In this document: positions 1 through 7,820 of the stretch, piece after piece
Numbering within the stretch: position 1 is the first letter of the stretch
Layout of the letters: every line of letters starts with the position of its first letter
DNA from: Chitinophagaceae bacterium
Lineage (GTDB): Bacteria > Bacteroidota > Bacteroidia > Chitinophagales > Chitinophagaceae
Assembly: GCA_026785745.1 (NCBI GenBank)
Contig: JAJAZO010000152.1
Coordinates: forward strand, 1-17,870
Length of the DNA: 17,870 nt
Direction: 5' to 3'
The notes under the pieces: model-generated
What the model saw: only the letters and a program-made list of their open reading frames with translations
The model's database searches: none
Told to the model about the DNA's origin: nothing
Position numbers and translations under genes: made by a program

Positions 1-396
1 GCTATAGAGGCAGTAAAAGAACTGGGTGTTGAGGGACATACCACCGTGGTTGGCCTGGCAAAGAATGAAGAAGAAATATTTTTTTCCGGAGATTCAGCGT
101 CTTTGAAATTGCCATATAACAGCGGCAGTCTCAAATTTATCCGCCGGATAAGGGATGAAGTACATCGCTTCGGCATCACCTTCCATCGCCTGAAAAGAAG
201 CAAGGGTACTTTTAAAAATGAACTGGAAGACATTCCGGGGATTGGCAAAGGCACTGCTGATGCACTATTGAAAAAATTTAAATCGGTAAAAAATATCCGG
301 GAAACCATCCGGGAAGGCAAGGGTGAAATAGAAATGGGAAAAGTGATTGGAATAAGTAAAGCGAGGTTACTGGTCAATTATTTTAAAGAAATATGA
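1..396 (+). CDS. uvrC: UvrC, excinuclease ABC subunit C, C-terminal part
   Basis: This is the last 131 residues of UvrC, the nuclease subunit of UvrABC nucleotide excision repair; the gene is open at the left edge of the window and its start lies outside. The frame runs from base 1 without interruption to a TGA at 394-396. The visible part begins near the end of the UvrC RNase H-like domain, with the family block around IFFSGDSASLKL followed by RIRDEVHRFGITFHR, in which the final His is part of the conserved nuclease core in this family. After the linker RKxKG-like basic segment comes a tandem helix-hairpin-helix module (LEDIPGIGKGTADALL, then IGISKARLLVNYF) that binds DNA and is needed for 5' incision. 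The gene converges on gldN, with a terminator after the stop. Identification is by recognised motifs and is firm. Confidence 0.95.
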   Translation, partial: AIEAVKELGVEGHTTVVGLAKNEEEIFFSGDSASLKLPYNSGSLKFIRRIRDEVHRFGITFHRLKRSKGTFKNELEDIPGIGKGTADALLKKFKSVKNIRETIREGKGEIEMGKVIGISKARLLVNYFKEI

Positions 397-411
397 AGGA
401 AAGAATAGTAA

Positions 412-426
412 AAACCCTGAGGGTTT
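412..426. repeat. Small perfect inverted repeat after uvrC
   Basis: AAACCC and GGGTTT flank a TGA loop, 16 bases past the uvrC stop. It may be the first of two hairpins in the uvrC 3' end. No T-run follows, so it is not a terminator by itself. Confidence 0.45.
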
Positions 427-438
427 GGGGCAAAAAAA

Positions 439-472
439 ATGGGGCCAGAATAGAAATTCAGCCCCGTTTTTA
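439..472 (+). terminator. Rho-independent terminator of uvrC
   Basis: On the plus strand ATGGGGC (439-445) pairs with GCCCCGT (461-467), including one G-T wobble, around a 15-base loop. The right arm runs straight into a T-run. Its position 43 bases after the uvrC stop fits an intrinsic terminator reading left to right. Confidence 0.65.
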
Positions 473-590
473 AAATCCAATATCCTATGAAAAACCGAGA
501 CGAAAATACAACTTAAATCTGATTTTCCTATAGGACTTTTACGATTTTGAAAAGTTTTTTTTAATTTATTTTGAATGACTTATGATAACA

Positions 591-616
591 ATAAAGCCCC
601 GTAACCGGGGCTTTAT
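591..616 (-). terminator. Terminator of the gldKLMN unit
   Basis: ATAAAGCCCC (591-600) and GGGGCTTTAT (607-616) are perfectly complementary, and a further G-C pair closes a 4-base loop. It lies 27 bases downstream of the gldN stop on the minus strand. The A/T-rich flanks give T-rich ends on both strands, so it may also stop readthrough from uvrC. The stem is near symmetric, so direction is inferred from position. Confidence 0.75.
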
Positions 617-642
617 AATAAGTTTAAACAGAAAGCATCGTA

Positions 643-1677
643 TTAATACGACCAGAGATCCTGCTCAAAATTGAATATCTTTTCTTTAATGTTGTCACCT
701 TCCAGCAAAGCCAGGATTGGATCTTTTATATAAGCCCTGATATTCTTATTAGCAGGGTTGTCAAGAGAAGATTTTACAATATAGCTGCTGAACATGCGGC
801 TTTCAAAAAGTTCTTCCCATGTCATCCGGCTTTGTCCCATGTTCTTGGGATTATATACTTCATATTTCGCCAGCGTAGGACGCAGATCAGGGTAGTACAC
901 CCAGAACATTGGAGAAACTCCTCTCTCCTTTCCGTTTGGATAGTAAAGTGTCTTAAGAGTGCATATTCCAAGAATACGGCAAAACATTCTTCTTGATTCA
1001 CGGTCAAAAACCCATTCTTCTTTTATCCGGATTTTGGTTACACTTTTTGCATCAAAGCTAGCACGGGTTATGACATATCTTTCAATAAGGGTTGGGTCAT
1101 TAACATTTGTTTGGGCAACAGTATCAGCAGTGCCTGTTGTAAGTAACTGAATTGACGAAAGCGGCATCGGGGTGGTAAACCTATCGTCAGAAGGATCAAA
1201 AGCGGTTACCTCTCCTGAATTTACAGCTTTCAGCAACATATCAATAAACATCTGACTACCGTTATCATCGGCTGTCTCATACTGAAAAACTTTATTCATT
1301 TTTTCACGGAGATCCAATTCACGCCATACTTTTTCTGCATACAGGGCATCATCCCAGCGGAGATGCTCGTATGGCAAAGGTGTTCTGGCAGTCAGAGTAC
1401 TCTTATCAAAAGCAGCATCCTGACGAAGTGACTTTTTTGCAGTGTTATCTGTAAGACCACTGGTGTCATGCACGATAGGAATATTTCCATAAGGATTATA
1501 CCCCGAAGGCTGTACAACGTTATTGTTTTGTTGTTGAGTGTTTGGTTTGCCTGTTGTATCAGCAGGTGTAGTACCTGTACTAGTCCTTCTTCTTCCGGTA
1601 CGCTGTGCATCAGCACTTTGCGCCAGCAAAAGAATGACAAGTGAACATAAACAACTTTTGACAATGAAATTTTTCAT
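643..1677 (-). CDS. gldN: GldN, type IX secretion / gliding motility protein
   Basis: A 344-residue periplasmic protein of the GldN/PorN family. In the T9SS it joins the lipoprotein GldK (PorK) in the ring under the outer membrane and contacts the periplasmic part of GldM. The sequence begins with a signal peptide (residues 1 to about 24, ending in SADA-Q), followed by a low-complexity Thr/Gln/Asn linker to about residue 65. The folded domain then starts with the family region LPYEHLRWDDALYAEKVWRELDLREKMN. The end DPILALLEGDNIKEKIFNFEQDLWSY is also typical. It is the last gene of the cluster, 13 bases after gldM, which supports co-transcription and coupled translation. The ATG at 1677 is the natural start because the signal peptide follows immediately. 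Length and order match GldN; confidence is high. Confidence 0.95.
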   Translation of the reverse strand: MKNFIVKSCLCSLVILLLAQSADAQRTGRRRTSTGTTPADTTGKPNTQQQNNNVVQPSGYNPYGNIPIVHDTSGLTDNTAKKSLRQDAAFDKSTLTARTPLPYEHLRWDDALYAEKVWRELDLREKMNKVFQYETADDNGSQMFIDMLLKAVNSGEVTAFDPSDDRFTTPMPLSSIQLLTTGTADTVAQTNVNDPTLIERYVITRASFDAKSVTKIRIKEEWVFDRESRRMFCRILGICTLKTLYYPNGKERGVSPMFWVYYPDLRPTLAKYEVYNPKNMGQSRMTWEELFESRMFSSYIVKSSLDNPANKNIRAYIKDPILALLEGDNIKEKIFNFEQDLWSY

Positions 1678-1690
1678 TTTCCGCTGAATT

Positions 1691-3223
1691 TTACTTTATA
1701 TAATATATCAGACCCGGTATCTTCCTTACTTTACCATCTGGACCCTGGGCTCTGATATTATCCACAGTTAATGTCCTATTGGGGCCGAGACCTCTCATTA
1801 TATTTAACGCAGGACCGTTAAACATGTTGCCCTGAACAGAAGCTTCATTGATATCTCCATCAGCATTGTCAGCAGCAATGGTAAAACTCACCACCTGGTA
1901 TTTAATATCTAATGGGAAATCTTTGATAAATGCACCTACCCCTGTTTGTGCCTTTGCCTGGCCTGCTATCATATTCTCATTACTCATTACTCCACCGATT
2001 GTAGCAACGGGGTCAGGTATATTTCTTACACGGAAGGGAAAACTTGATGTTTTACCATCCACCGTTACATTTATTTTACAATCATTGGTTGAAGAAGTTA
2101 CAGATGCGATATAAGTACCGGCACCAGTTTTAGAAATACTTCCACCACCGCCACTGATTGATACCTGCACTTTTTCATCTCCGGCACCGCTGGCCGCTAT
2201 TCTTACTTTATTGCTCCAACCGATGTACAGAACATTCATTTCTTCCAATGCTACCGAAGTTCCTCCGGGTGCTGCTACAGTGTACTCAACATTTTTTTCT
2301 AATACTTCCTGCTTACCAGTTACCTGATTAAAGTAGCTTATTTTTACAGGAACGGAATGACTACCAACGCTGCTTGCAGTCATTTTATATGACGCATAGC
2401 CTTCTTCTCCAAGGCTTACTCCGGCACCATTGATAGAAATCTGAGGTGATGAGCTTTTACTGTAAGCTCCAACACCTGCAGTTATTTCAATCTCCTGGCC
2501 GGGCATTGCATAATTGGTGCTTTGCCCAACGATGGCTGCATAAGAGTCGAATACTAATTTAACTTCTCCTACTTTCTGGTGACAAAAAGCCACCACTTTA
2601 TTTTCATTTGTTTTGATATCGTTCTGAAACTTACTCAAAATTGTAAGACCTGCTACAGTAGGCACCATATTGAAATATGCAATTTCCCAGGGCTTTACTT
2701 TTCCATCCTGGCCAGGAGGATTAGACAGGTCAATCTGCAATGATTCTTTAAAATTACTATCAATCGCAGGATCTATTGCAAGTATTCTCTTTTTGTACTC
2801 AGAAAGCTTGGCAAACAATTCTTTTGCTTTTTTATCGTCCACCATCAGTTTGGTAACAATGCTCTGGTTGCCCTCATCATATTTTGTAGGGTCCGCTGCT
2901 GTTGCTCCGGCAAGGGTGAGTATCTCTTTTTTAATTGTTCCTATATAATCATATAGTTCTTTCGAAATTTTAACTGCCTCCTGAGCTTTAGGATACCACA
3001 TGGTTGCTCTTTCCCTTGTTGCATCTTCCATAGTTTTCTGCAGCAGGGATTTTAATATGGCATCCGTAGATGTATTAACAGTTGTATTTGTATTTTCTAA
3101 ACTGCGGTTTACCGTTTTAAAGGCATTAAGAATTTCCGCTGAGATGTTCAATGCCAACATAGCTGTTAAGAACAGGTACATTATATTGATCATCTTCTGC
3201 CTGGGTTCTTTAGGTAAAGACAT
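1691..3223 (-). CDS. gldM: GldM, T9SS motor / periplasmic shaft protein
   Basis: A 510-residue protein of the GldM/PorM family. With GldL it forms the inner-membrane motor of the type IX secretion system, turning proton flow into movement passed through its long periplasmic part to the GldK/GldN ring. The N-terminus shows the family signature PRQKMINIMYLFLTAMLALNIS, a single transmembrane helix at about residues 10-28. The Arg at residue 8 corresponds to the conserved membrane Arg of characterised GldM proteins (Arg9 in Flavobacterium johnsoniae), thought to interact with the GldL glutamate. The rest is periplasmic: a helical first domain to about residue 220, then beta-rich domains with Gly/Ser-rich strands. 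Length is close to the usual 510-520. Start is ATG, 78 bases after gldL. Identification is firm. Confidence 0.96.
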   Translation of the reverse strand: MSLPKEPRQKMINIMYLFLTAMLALNISAEILNAFKTVNRSLENTNTTVNTSTDAILKSLLQKTMEDATRERATMWYPKAQEAVKISKELYDYIGTIKKEILTLAGATAADPTKYDEGNQSIVTKLMVDDKKAKELFAKLSEYKKRILAIDPAIDSNFKESLQIDLSNPPGQDGKVKPWEIAYFNMVPTVAGLTILSKFQNDIKTNENKVVAFCHQKVGEVKLVFDSYAAIVGQSTNYAMPGQEIEITAGVGAYSKSSSPQISINGAGVSLGEEGYASYKMTASSVGSHSVPVKISYFNQVTGKQEVLEKNVEYTVAAPGGTSVALEEMNVLYIGWSNKVRIAASGAGDEKVQVSISGGGGSISKTGAGTYIASVTSSTNDCKINVTVDGKTSSFPFRVRNIPDPVATIGGVMSNENMIAGQAKAQTGVGAFIKDFPLDIKYQVVSFTIAADNADGDINEASVQGNMFNGPALNIMRGLGPNRTLTVDNIRAQGPDGKVRKIPGLIYYIK

Positions 3224-3301
3224 GGAAGATTGTGGTTTTTAATTTAGTAATAGTGACTTCTTTCGATCACGGATACGGATTGTTTACCTTAATGTTTTTC
3301 T

Positions 3302-4075
3302 TTAGCTGCGGCCTTGCATGGCGGTTAACATATTGCCGTAGATACCATTCAGGCGACCCAGGTTGGTAGCAAGGCTTCCAATCTGTTCCTGCACTTTCTT
3401 CGCATCTGCGGCACTGTTAAGCATTGAAGCAGAAGTTTCAGAAAGTTTACCGTAGAATGCATTTAATGCTTTGAGGTGGTTATTGCTTTCCTGTAATTCC
3501 AGTTCATATATAGTGTTTAGTGAAGACAGGTTTTTTGTCAGCACTTGTATCTGATCATGAAAATGTTTTGCTCCTTCAGTGGCTGTATTGAAAGCTCCTA
3601 CAGATGAAGCAGCTGTTATGTATGCATCTTTCACTTTATCTAAATGACCAGTTACTTCTCTTGTTTTTGCAGCAAATTCATCGGTAGCAGCTAAAGTATC
3701 ATTAATACCATTTAAACCGGTAACGGTTGTATTCAATTGTTTGAAGCCATCACCTAAACGCTTCATGGTATCAGGGTTAATGTCGGCTTCATCCATCATT
3801 TTATCCATAGCACCAAAAGCTGCTCTTGATTTTGCTCCTGTTACAGAAAACTGTTCTTCATCATGCGAGGCATCTTTAACGGCCGGGTAGTATGCATACA
3901 AAGCACCATATACAAGGAATACTACTGCTTCAGTTCCTAATCCTGCTTTAAGCCAAAAATCGGCATCGGGTGCATGAAGGATTTTTTGGAGGGCACCCCA
4001 AATTACTACTGCGGCACCGACTGAAACAAATACGTCTACAAGTTTACTTATTTTGGAAGGAATAGCTGCTGCCAT
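3302..4075 (-). CDS. gldL: GldL, T9SS motor proton-channel subunit
   Basis: A 257-residue inner-membrane protein of the GldL/PorL family, the stator-like partner of GldM. Two N-terminal transmembrane helices are visible (about residues 10-31 and 44-65). The second carries Glu49 in the context GLGTEAVVF; the same position is the conserved proton-handling glutamate in known GldL proteins, which supports a working motor. The remainder is a cytoplasmic helical region rich in Asn, Leu, Ala and Lys with coiled-coil character, including repeated LNxxYxxxL segments near residues 185-255 (for example LSSLNTIYELEL and LGRLNGIYGNML). It lies 121 bases after gldK across a hairpin, and 78 bases before gldM. 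ATG start at 4075. Identification is firm. Confidence 0.96.
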   Translation of the reverse strand: MAAAIPSKISKLVDVFVSVGAAVVIWGALQKILHAPDADFWLKAGLGTEAVVFLVYGALYAYYPAVKDASHDEEQFSVTGAKSRAAFGAMDKMMDEADINPDTMKRLGDGFKQLNTTVTGLNGINDTLAATDEFAAKTREVTGHLDKVKDAYITAASSVGAFNTATEGAKHFHDQIQVLTKNLSSLNTIYELELQESNNHLKALNAFYGKLSETSASMLNSAADAKKVQEQIGSLATNLGRLNGIYGNMLTAMQGRS

Positions 4076-4129
4076 AAATTAGATTTTAAAGTGGTTTTAG
4101 GATGAATATTAATTAAGTAAGAAAGTAAT

Positions 4130-4160
4130 GAGAGGACAGGGCTTGTTTTACTGTCCTCTC
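4130..4160 (-). other. Strong hairpin between gldK and gldL
   Basis: GAGAGGACAG (4130-4139) and CTGTCCTCTC (4151-4160) form a perfect 10-bp stem with an 11-base loop in the 121-base gldK-gldL spacer. On the transcribed minus strand the stem is preceded by a T-run and followed by ATTACTT, so it does not have the T-run after the stem that a canonical terminator needs. It may be a partial terminator, an RNA processing site or a stabiliser that sets GldK output relative to GldLMN. Confidence 0.7.
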
Positions 4161-4196
4161 AAAAAATTTATGAAATAGAATTGTTGAATGTCAATT

Positions 4197-5507
4197 TTAC
4201 TTTTTGCCTTTGGCTGGTGCGGCAGTCAAATCAATTACACAACGGAAGCCAATATAAGATTTGGTTGAATCCTGGTACTCATAAGTGCTTGTACCTGTTT
4301 GAAGATAGTAACCAACATCTTTCCAGCTACCGCCACGAATTATTTTACGCTTCATAAGGGGGGGATCATCATCTTTTGCATTCCAGCGAACATCCGGGTT
4401 CATATCATGCTGAAAGTTGTTACGGCCTTCATAATAGATAGAAGAAGTCCACTCAGCCACATTACCTGACATGCAGTACAGACCATAATCATTAGGCCAG
4501 TAAGCATCGGCACGAACTGTGTAAAAACCGCCATCTTCAGGATAGTTACCACGGCCAGGTTTGAAGTTGGCCATTAAACAACCTTTTTTATTTCTCAGGT
4601 AATAGTTACCCCAGGGGAACATTGATTGAGAACGACCGCCACGGGCTGCATACTCCCACTGAGCCTCTGTTGGCAGGCGGAAATCTGATTCCTGTGATCT
4701 TTTCTTACTGTCTAAGAATGTATTTAAAAGATGTGTTCTCCATTCGCAGAAAGCAGTAGCCTGTTTCCAGTTTATCCCTACTACAGGATAGTTACCGAAA
4801 GCAGGATGAGAGAAATATCTTTTGGTCATTGGCTCGTTGTAAGAATAAGCGAAGTCACGAATCCAGGCCAATGTATCTGGTGAAATAGGAGTATCTTTTT
4901 TGATTATGAATTTAGAACGGGGTTTGCCGGCATTTTCTCTTTTGGCATTCTCTTTCAAATCATGAATTTCTGAGTGGAAAATCAGTTTGGAAGCGTCAAT
5001 CTCTTTTTTGCCATTAAGCCTGTCTTCGGGAGTAAGAATCAAATCGGTATTACCAAGTTGTTCTATTGATTTTTGATCACTCCATTTGAAAGTTTTCATT
5101 TTAACCTGATCAACATATTCTACACCATCAGCACCGGCTTTTACAAAGCCAAGCTTACGGGCAGCAACAGAGTCACGAACCCAGGTTACAAATTGACGAT
5201 ATTCGTTATTGGTAATTTCAGTAGCATCCATCCAAAATCCGCTGATAGATACAGAACGGTTACGGGCACTGAATGCATAAGCAGGATCTTCATCGCTTGG
5301 CCCCATGTGGAATGTGCCTTGTGGAACATACACCATGCCCGGAGGCTTTGGAAGAGAATACTTACTTCCAGGAGCAATGCCATGCAACTGACCATCATTA
5401 GGCAGACTTCCTCCTTTTCCGTCTTTCTTTTTCAAAATTCCACAACTGGCCAACAGTACCATGCAGGCGGCGGTAGATAGGGTGTAATAAAGGTTTCTCA
5501 TTTTCAT
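4197..5507 (-). CDS. gldK: GldK, T9SS outer-membrane ring lipoprotein
   Basis: A lipoprotein of the GldK/PorK family that forms the periplasmic ring of the type IX secretion system with GldN. With the ATG at 5507 the protein has 436 residues and a lipoprotein signal ending in the lipobox LASC (residues 19-22), so Cys22 would be lipidated. From about residue 58 it has a formylglycine-generating-enzyme (SUMF1-like) fold, here structural and not known to be catalytic: MVYVPQGTFHMG, FWMDATEITNNEYRQF, RLPTEAQWEYAARGG, MSGNVAEW, IIRGGSW and IGFRCV are the standard landmarks. The open frame extends 12 bases upstream to a GTG at 5519, but that only adds four residues before the signal; the next ATG at 5501 is equally possible. 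It is the first gene of the cluster, with candidate promoters just upstream. Confidence 0.95.
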   Translation of the reverse strand: MKMRNLYYTLSTAACMVLLASCGILKKKDGKGGSLPNDGQLHGIAPGSKYSLPKPPGMVYVPQGTFHMGPSDEDPAYAFSARNRSVSISGFWMDATEITNNEYRQFVTWVRDSVAARKLGFVKAGADGVEYVDQVKMKTFKWSDQKSIEQLGNTDLILTPEDRLNGKKEIDASKLIFHSEIHDLKENAKRENAGKPRSKFIIKKDTPISPDTLAWIRDFAYSYNEPMTKRYFSHPAFGNYPVVGINWKQATAFCEWRTHLLNTFLDSKKRSQESDFRLPTEAQWEYAARGGRSQSMFPWGNYYLRNKKGCLMANFKPGRGNYPEDGGFYTVRADAYWPNDYGLYCMSGNVAEWTSSIYYEGRNNFQHDMNPDVRWNAKDDDPPLMKRKIIRGGSWKDVGYYLQTGTSTYEYQDSTKSYIGFRCVIDLTAAPAKGKK

Positions 5508-5534
5508 ACACTTAAACACTTAAAGGGCATTGGG

Positions 5535-5568
5535 CAAATATAATGTTTTGAGCAATTCTCTGACACAA
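5535..5568 (-). promoter_or_regulatory. Candidate Bacteroidota promoter, proximal, for gldK
   Basis: On the minus strand TATATTTG (5542-5535) matches the Bacteroidota -7 consensus TAnnTTTG, and a TTG (5568-5566) lies 23 bases upstream as a possible -33 element, at the long end of the usual spacing. The -7 box ends 27 bases before the ATG at 5507. Confidence 0.4.
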
Positions 5569-5591
5569 GGTTATAATTTATTTTTTCAAAT

Positions 5592-5621
5592 CAAACGTAC
5601 TTTCCAAAGTAAAATTTCAAA
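5592..5621 (-). promoter_or_regulatory. Candidate Bacteroidota promoter, distal, for gldK
   Basis: On the minus strand TTTG (5621-5618), 18 bases, then TACGTTTG (5599-5592) gives a full match to TTTG / TAnnTTTG with good spacing. It lies in the 142-base gap between the YyaL-like gene and gldK and would give a leader of about 80 bases. Confidence 0.5.
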
Positions 5622-5661
5622 CGGTGGCCGGGTCTGGTTTATTGTATTACCTTAAAATTAA

Positions 5662-7785
5662 TTACGGTTTTTGGGTGTTGTATATCAGTGATATAAGGTC
5701 TTTTGCAGAAAATACGGGATTCAGGCAAGTGTTATTACGGCACAGATAAATTTGGGGGGTATTTGTCACTGGTTTTTCAGCTAATAATGGAAATGTAGAA
5801 TCCCCTGTTTTGGTGGCCATCAATACCCGGTGCGGGATGTATTGGCGGAGCAATTCGGCATGAATAATTGAAAAATCGTAGCCAACAACTGCAATTTCGT
5901 TCGTTCCGGCAATCATTTCCTGTAGCAGGCAGGCCCAATTTCCAAAGGATGTGGGGTAACGGGTGATAGCCCTTCCAAGCGAGGAAATCATATCAACACT
6001 TCGCTGTCCCCACCCGATAGTTATCGGGTCTTCTTTATCAAACAGGATAGAAAGATGATGAAGGTTATATGCCATTATTGAATTGCCCGAAGGCACTGCT
6101 CCATCATATACTTCTTTTTTACGAACGATAACATCTGTTTGGGATGCTGGAGTATAAAAAAAGAACCCATATCTATGCAAAGCTGCGGCAGGCAGGTCTG
6201 TTTCTGCTTCACTGAAATTTTGGATAACAAACTCAGCGATTCCTTTTGCTTTTGTCAGCCATTTTGTGTCGGCTGTAATTTCCTGCAAATGAATTAATGC
6301 CTGGACAAGAAACGCATAATCATCTAAAAATGCAGGGTACTTTGCTATATCTTCTTTCCAGGTATGATGAAATTCATTTTCCTTTTCTCCTTTGAAATTA
6401 GTCAGCAGAAATTGCATATTATCAATGGCTAACTGGCGATAGGCTTCATTGCCCGTTGCACTGAAAGCCTTGCTGCAGGCGGTGTTCATTAAAGCATTCC
6501 AACCAAGGATTATCTTATCATCTAATGAGGGACGAATTCTATTGATCCGTTCCTCTAATAATATTTTTTTCGAATTACTCAACACTTCTTTCAAATCGTC
6601 AACAGAAATGTTTTTTTCTATTGCGAAATTTTGAATCGTTTTTTTTGTCCGAAGAATATTAATATGTTCCCAATTTCCAAATTCAGACACATCATAGTAT
6701 TCGCAAAAAACGGGAGCATCTTTTCCCAACAATTTTTTTATTTCTTCTATACTCCACACATAAAATTTTCCTTCAACTCCTTCGCTGTCGGCATCAAGAG
6801 CCGCATAAAACCCGTTTGATGGATGAAGCAACTCTCTTTGTAGAAATTCCATTGTTTCTTCAATGACTTCCCTGTACCTGTCTTTTTGTGCTTGCCTGCC
6901 GGTATGGCTGGTTAACTGGAAGGCTTCGCTTAAAACCGAAACTAGCAATGCATTATCATACAGCATTTTTTCAAAATGCGGAGCCAACCATTCAGTATCG
7001 GTTGAGTAACGGGCAAAGCCGCCGCCAACCTGATCGTAGATGCCGCCTTCTATCATTTTATCAAGAGACAATAACGCTTGTTGTAAGGCATCTTCATTTT
7101 TTGTAATATGATAATAACGCAGTAAAAATTGAATGGAGAATGTTTGCGGAAACTTAGGTGCTTTTCCAAAACCTCCCCACTCCTTGTCAGCCGATTTGCT
7201 GAGGTTCTGAAAAATTTCGTCAGGTTTATCAGCAGTGAAGATTTCTTCTTCAACCACCTTTTGAATGCCAAAAGAATTGGATTGCAATAGATGCTCCGTC
7301 AGGTTTTCAGCCTGTGCATCTATTTCATGTCTTCTTTCCCGAAAAGCCTGCACAACACCAAGGAGTGTTTCCTGCCACGATGGACGGTTGTAAGCTTTTT
7401 GAGGAGGGAAATAAGTGCCCCCATAAAAAGGTTTAGCAGCGGGAGTTAAAAAAACATTTAAAGGCCAGCCGCCGCTGCCTGTCATAGCTTGTACAGCATC
7501 CATGTAGATATGGTCAAGATCAGGTCTTTCTTCCCGATCTATTTTGATGTTGATGAAATTTTCATTCATCATTTTGGCGGTGGCCTCATCTTCAAAACTC
7601 TCCCGTTCCATTACATGACACCAATGGCAGGCTGAATAACCAATACTCACCAGAATAGGTTTGTTCTCTGCCTTTGCTTTGCTCAATGCCTCCTCTCCCC
7701 ACGGATACCAGTTTACGGGATTATGTGCATGTTGCAGCAAATAAGGACTTGTTTCATTTATCAACTCATTGGTATAGGAATGCAT
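5662..7785 (-). CDS. YyaL/DUF255 thioredoxin-domain protein (SPATA20 family)
   Basis: A 707-residue protein of the YyaL / spermatogenesis-associated protein 20 family. The N-terminal thioredoxin-like domain (about residues 1-165) has the family signature [13 protein letters not shown], a CHWC redox-type motif at residues 53-56, then MERESF and [15 protein letters not shown]. The rest is an alpha/alpha six-barrel-like region resembling cellobiose-epimerase-type folds, with [30 protein letters not shown] and the [12 protein letters not shown] segment. The biochemical role of this family is not established; a redox or sugar-handling role is only suggested by the domains. It has no signal peptide, so it is probably cytoplasmic. 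It starts 35 bases after the DUF445 gene and probably shares its transcript. A palindromic DNA element is embedded in frame near the C-terminal third (6012-6029). Confidence 0.93.
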   Translation of the reverse strand: MHSYTNELINETSPYLLQHAHNPVNWYPWGEEALSKAKAENKPILVSIGYSACHWCHVMERESFEDEATAKMMNENFINIKIDREERPDLDHIYMDAVQAMTGSGGWPLNVFLTPAAKPFYGGTYFPPQKAYNRPSWQETLLGVVQAFRERRHEIDAQAENLTEHLLQSNSFGIQKVVEEEIFTADKPDEIFQNLSKSADKEWGGFGKAPKFPQTFSIQFLLRYYHITKNEDALQQALLSLDKMIEGGIYDQVGGGFARYSTDTEWLAPHFEKMLYDNALLVSVLSEAFQLTSHTGRQAQKDRYREVIEETMEFLQRELLHPSNGFYAALDADSEGVEGKFYVWSIEEIKKLLGKDAPVFCEYYDVSEFGNWEHINILRTKKTIQNFAIEKNISVDDLKEVLSNSKKILLEERINRIRPSLDDKIILGWNALMNTACSKAFSATGNEAYRQLAIDNMQFLLTNFKGEKENEFHHTWKEDIAKYPAFLDDYAFLVQALIHLQEITADTKWLTKAKGIAEFVIQNFSEAETDLPAAALHRYGFFFYTPASQTDVIVRKKEVYDGAVPSGNSIMAYNLHHLSILFDKEDPITIGWGQRSVDMISSLGRAITRYPTSFGNWACLLQEMIAGTNEIAVVGYDFSIIHAELLRQYIPHRVLMATKTGDSTFPLLAEKPVTNTPQIYLCRNNTCLNPVFSAKDLISLIYNTQKP
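6012..6029. repeat. In-frame near-copy of the CCCGATAGCTATCGGG palindrome
   Basis: ACCCGATAG followed by TTATCGGGT is an 18-base inverted repeat with a single mismatch at the centre. Its core differs by one base from the perfect palindrome at 13035-13052. Here it lies inside the YyaL-like coding sequence and encodes part of the peptide [10 protein letters not shown]. Confidence 0.7.
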
Positions 7786-7820
7786 ATATAAAATTATCAG
7801 GGCTTTAATTTACCCATTTA

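Noticed and set aside
1548..1566. A 19-base identity (TGCCTGTTGTATCAGCAGG) between gldN and the DUF4271 gene at 11067-11085
   Set aside because: Both encode PADTTG in the low-complexity linker after the signal peptide. A permuted version also occurs elsewhere in gldN, so shared codon preference explains it better than a mobile or regulatory repeat.
5598..5612. Short inverted repeat ACTTT/AAAGT after the YyaL-like gene as a terminator
   Set aside because: The stem is only five AT-rich pairs with a two-base loop and no T-run follows, and it overlaps the spacer of the stronger promoter candidate.
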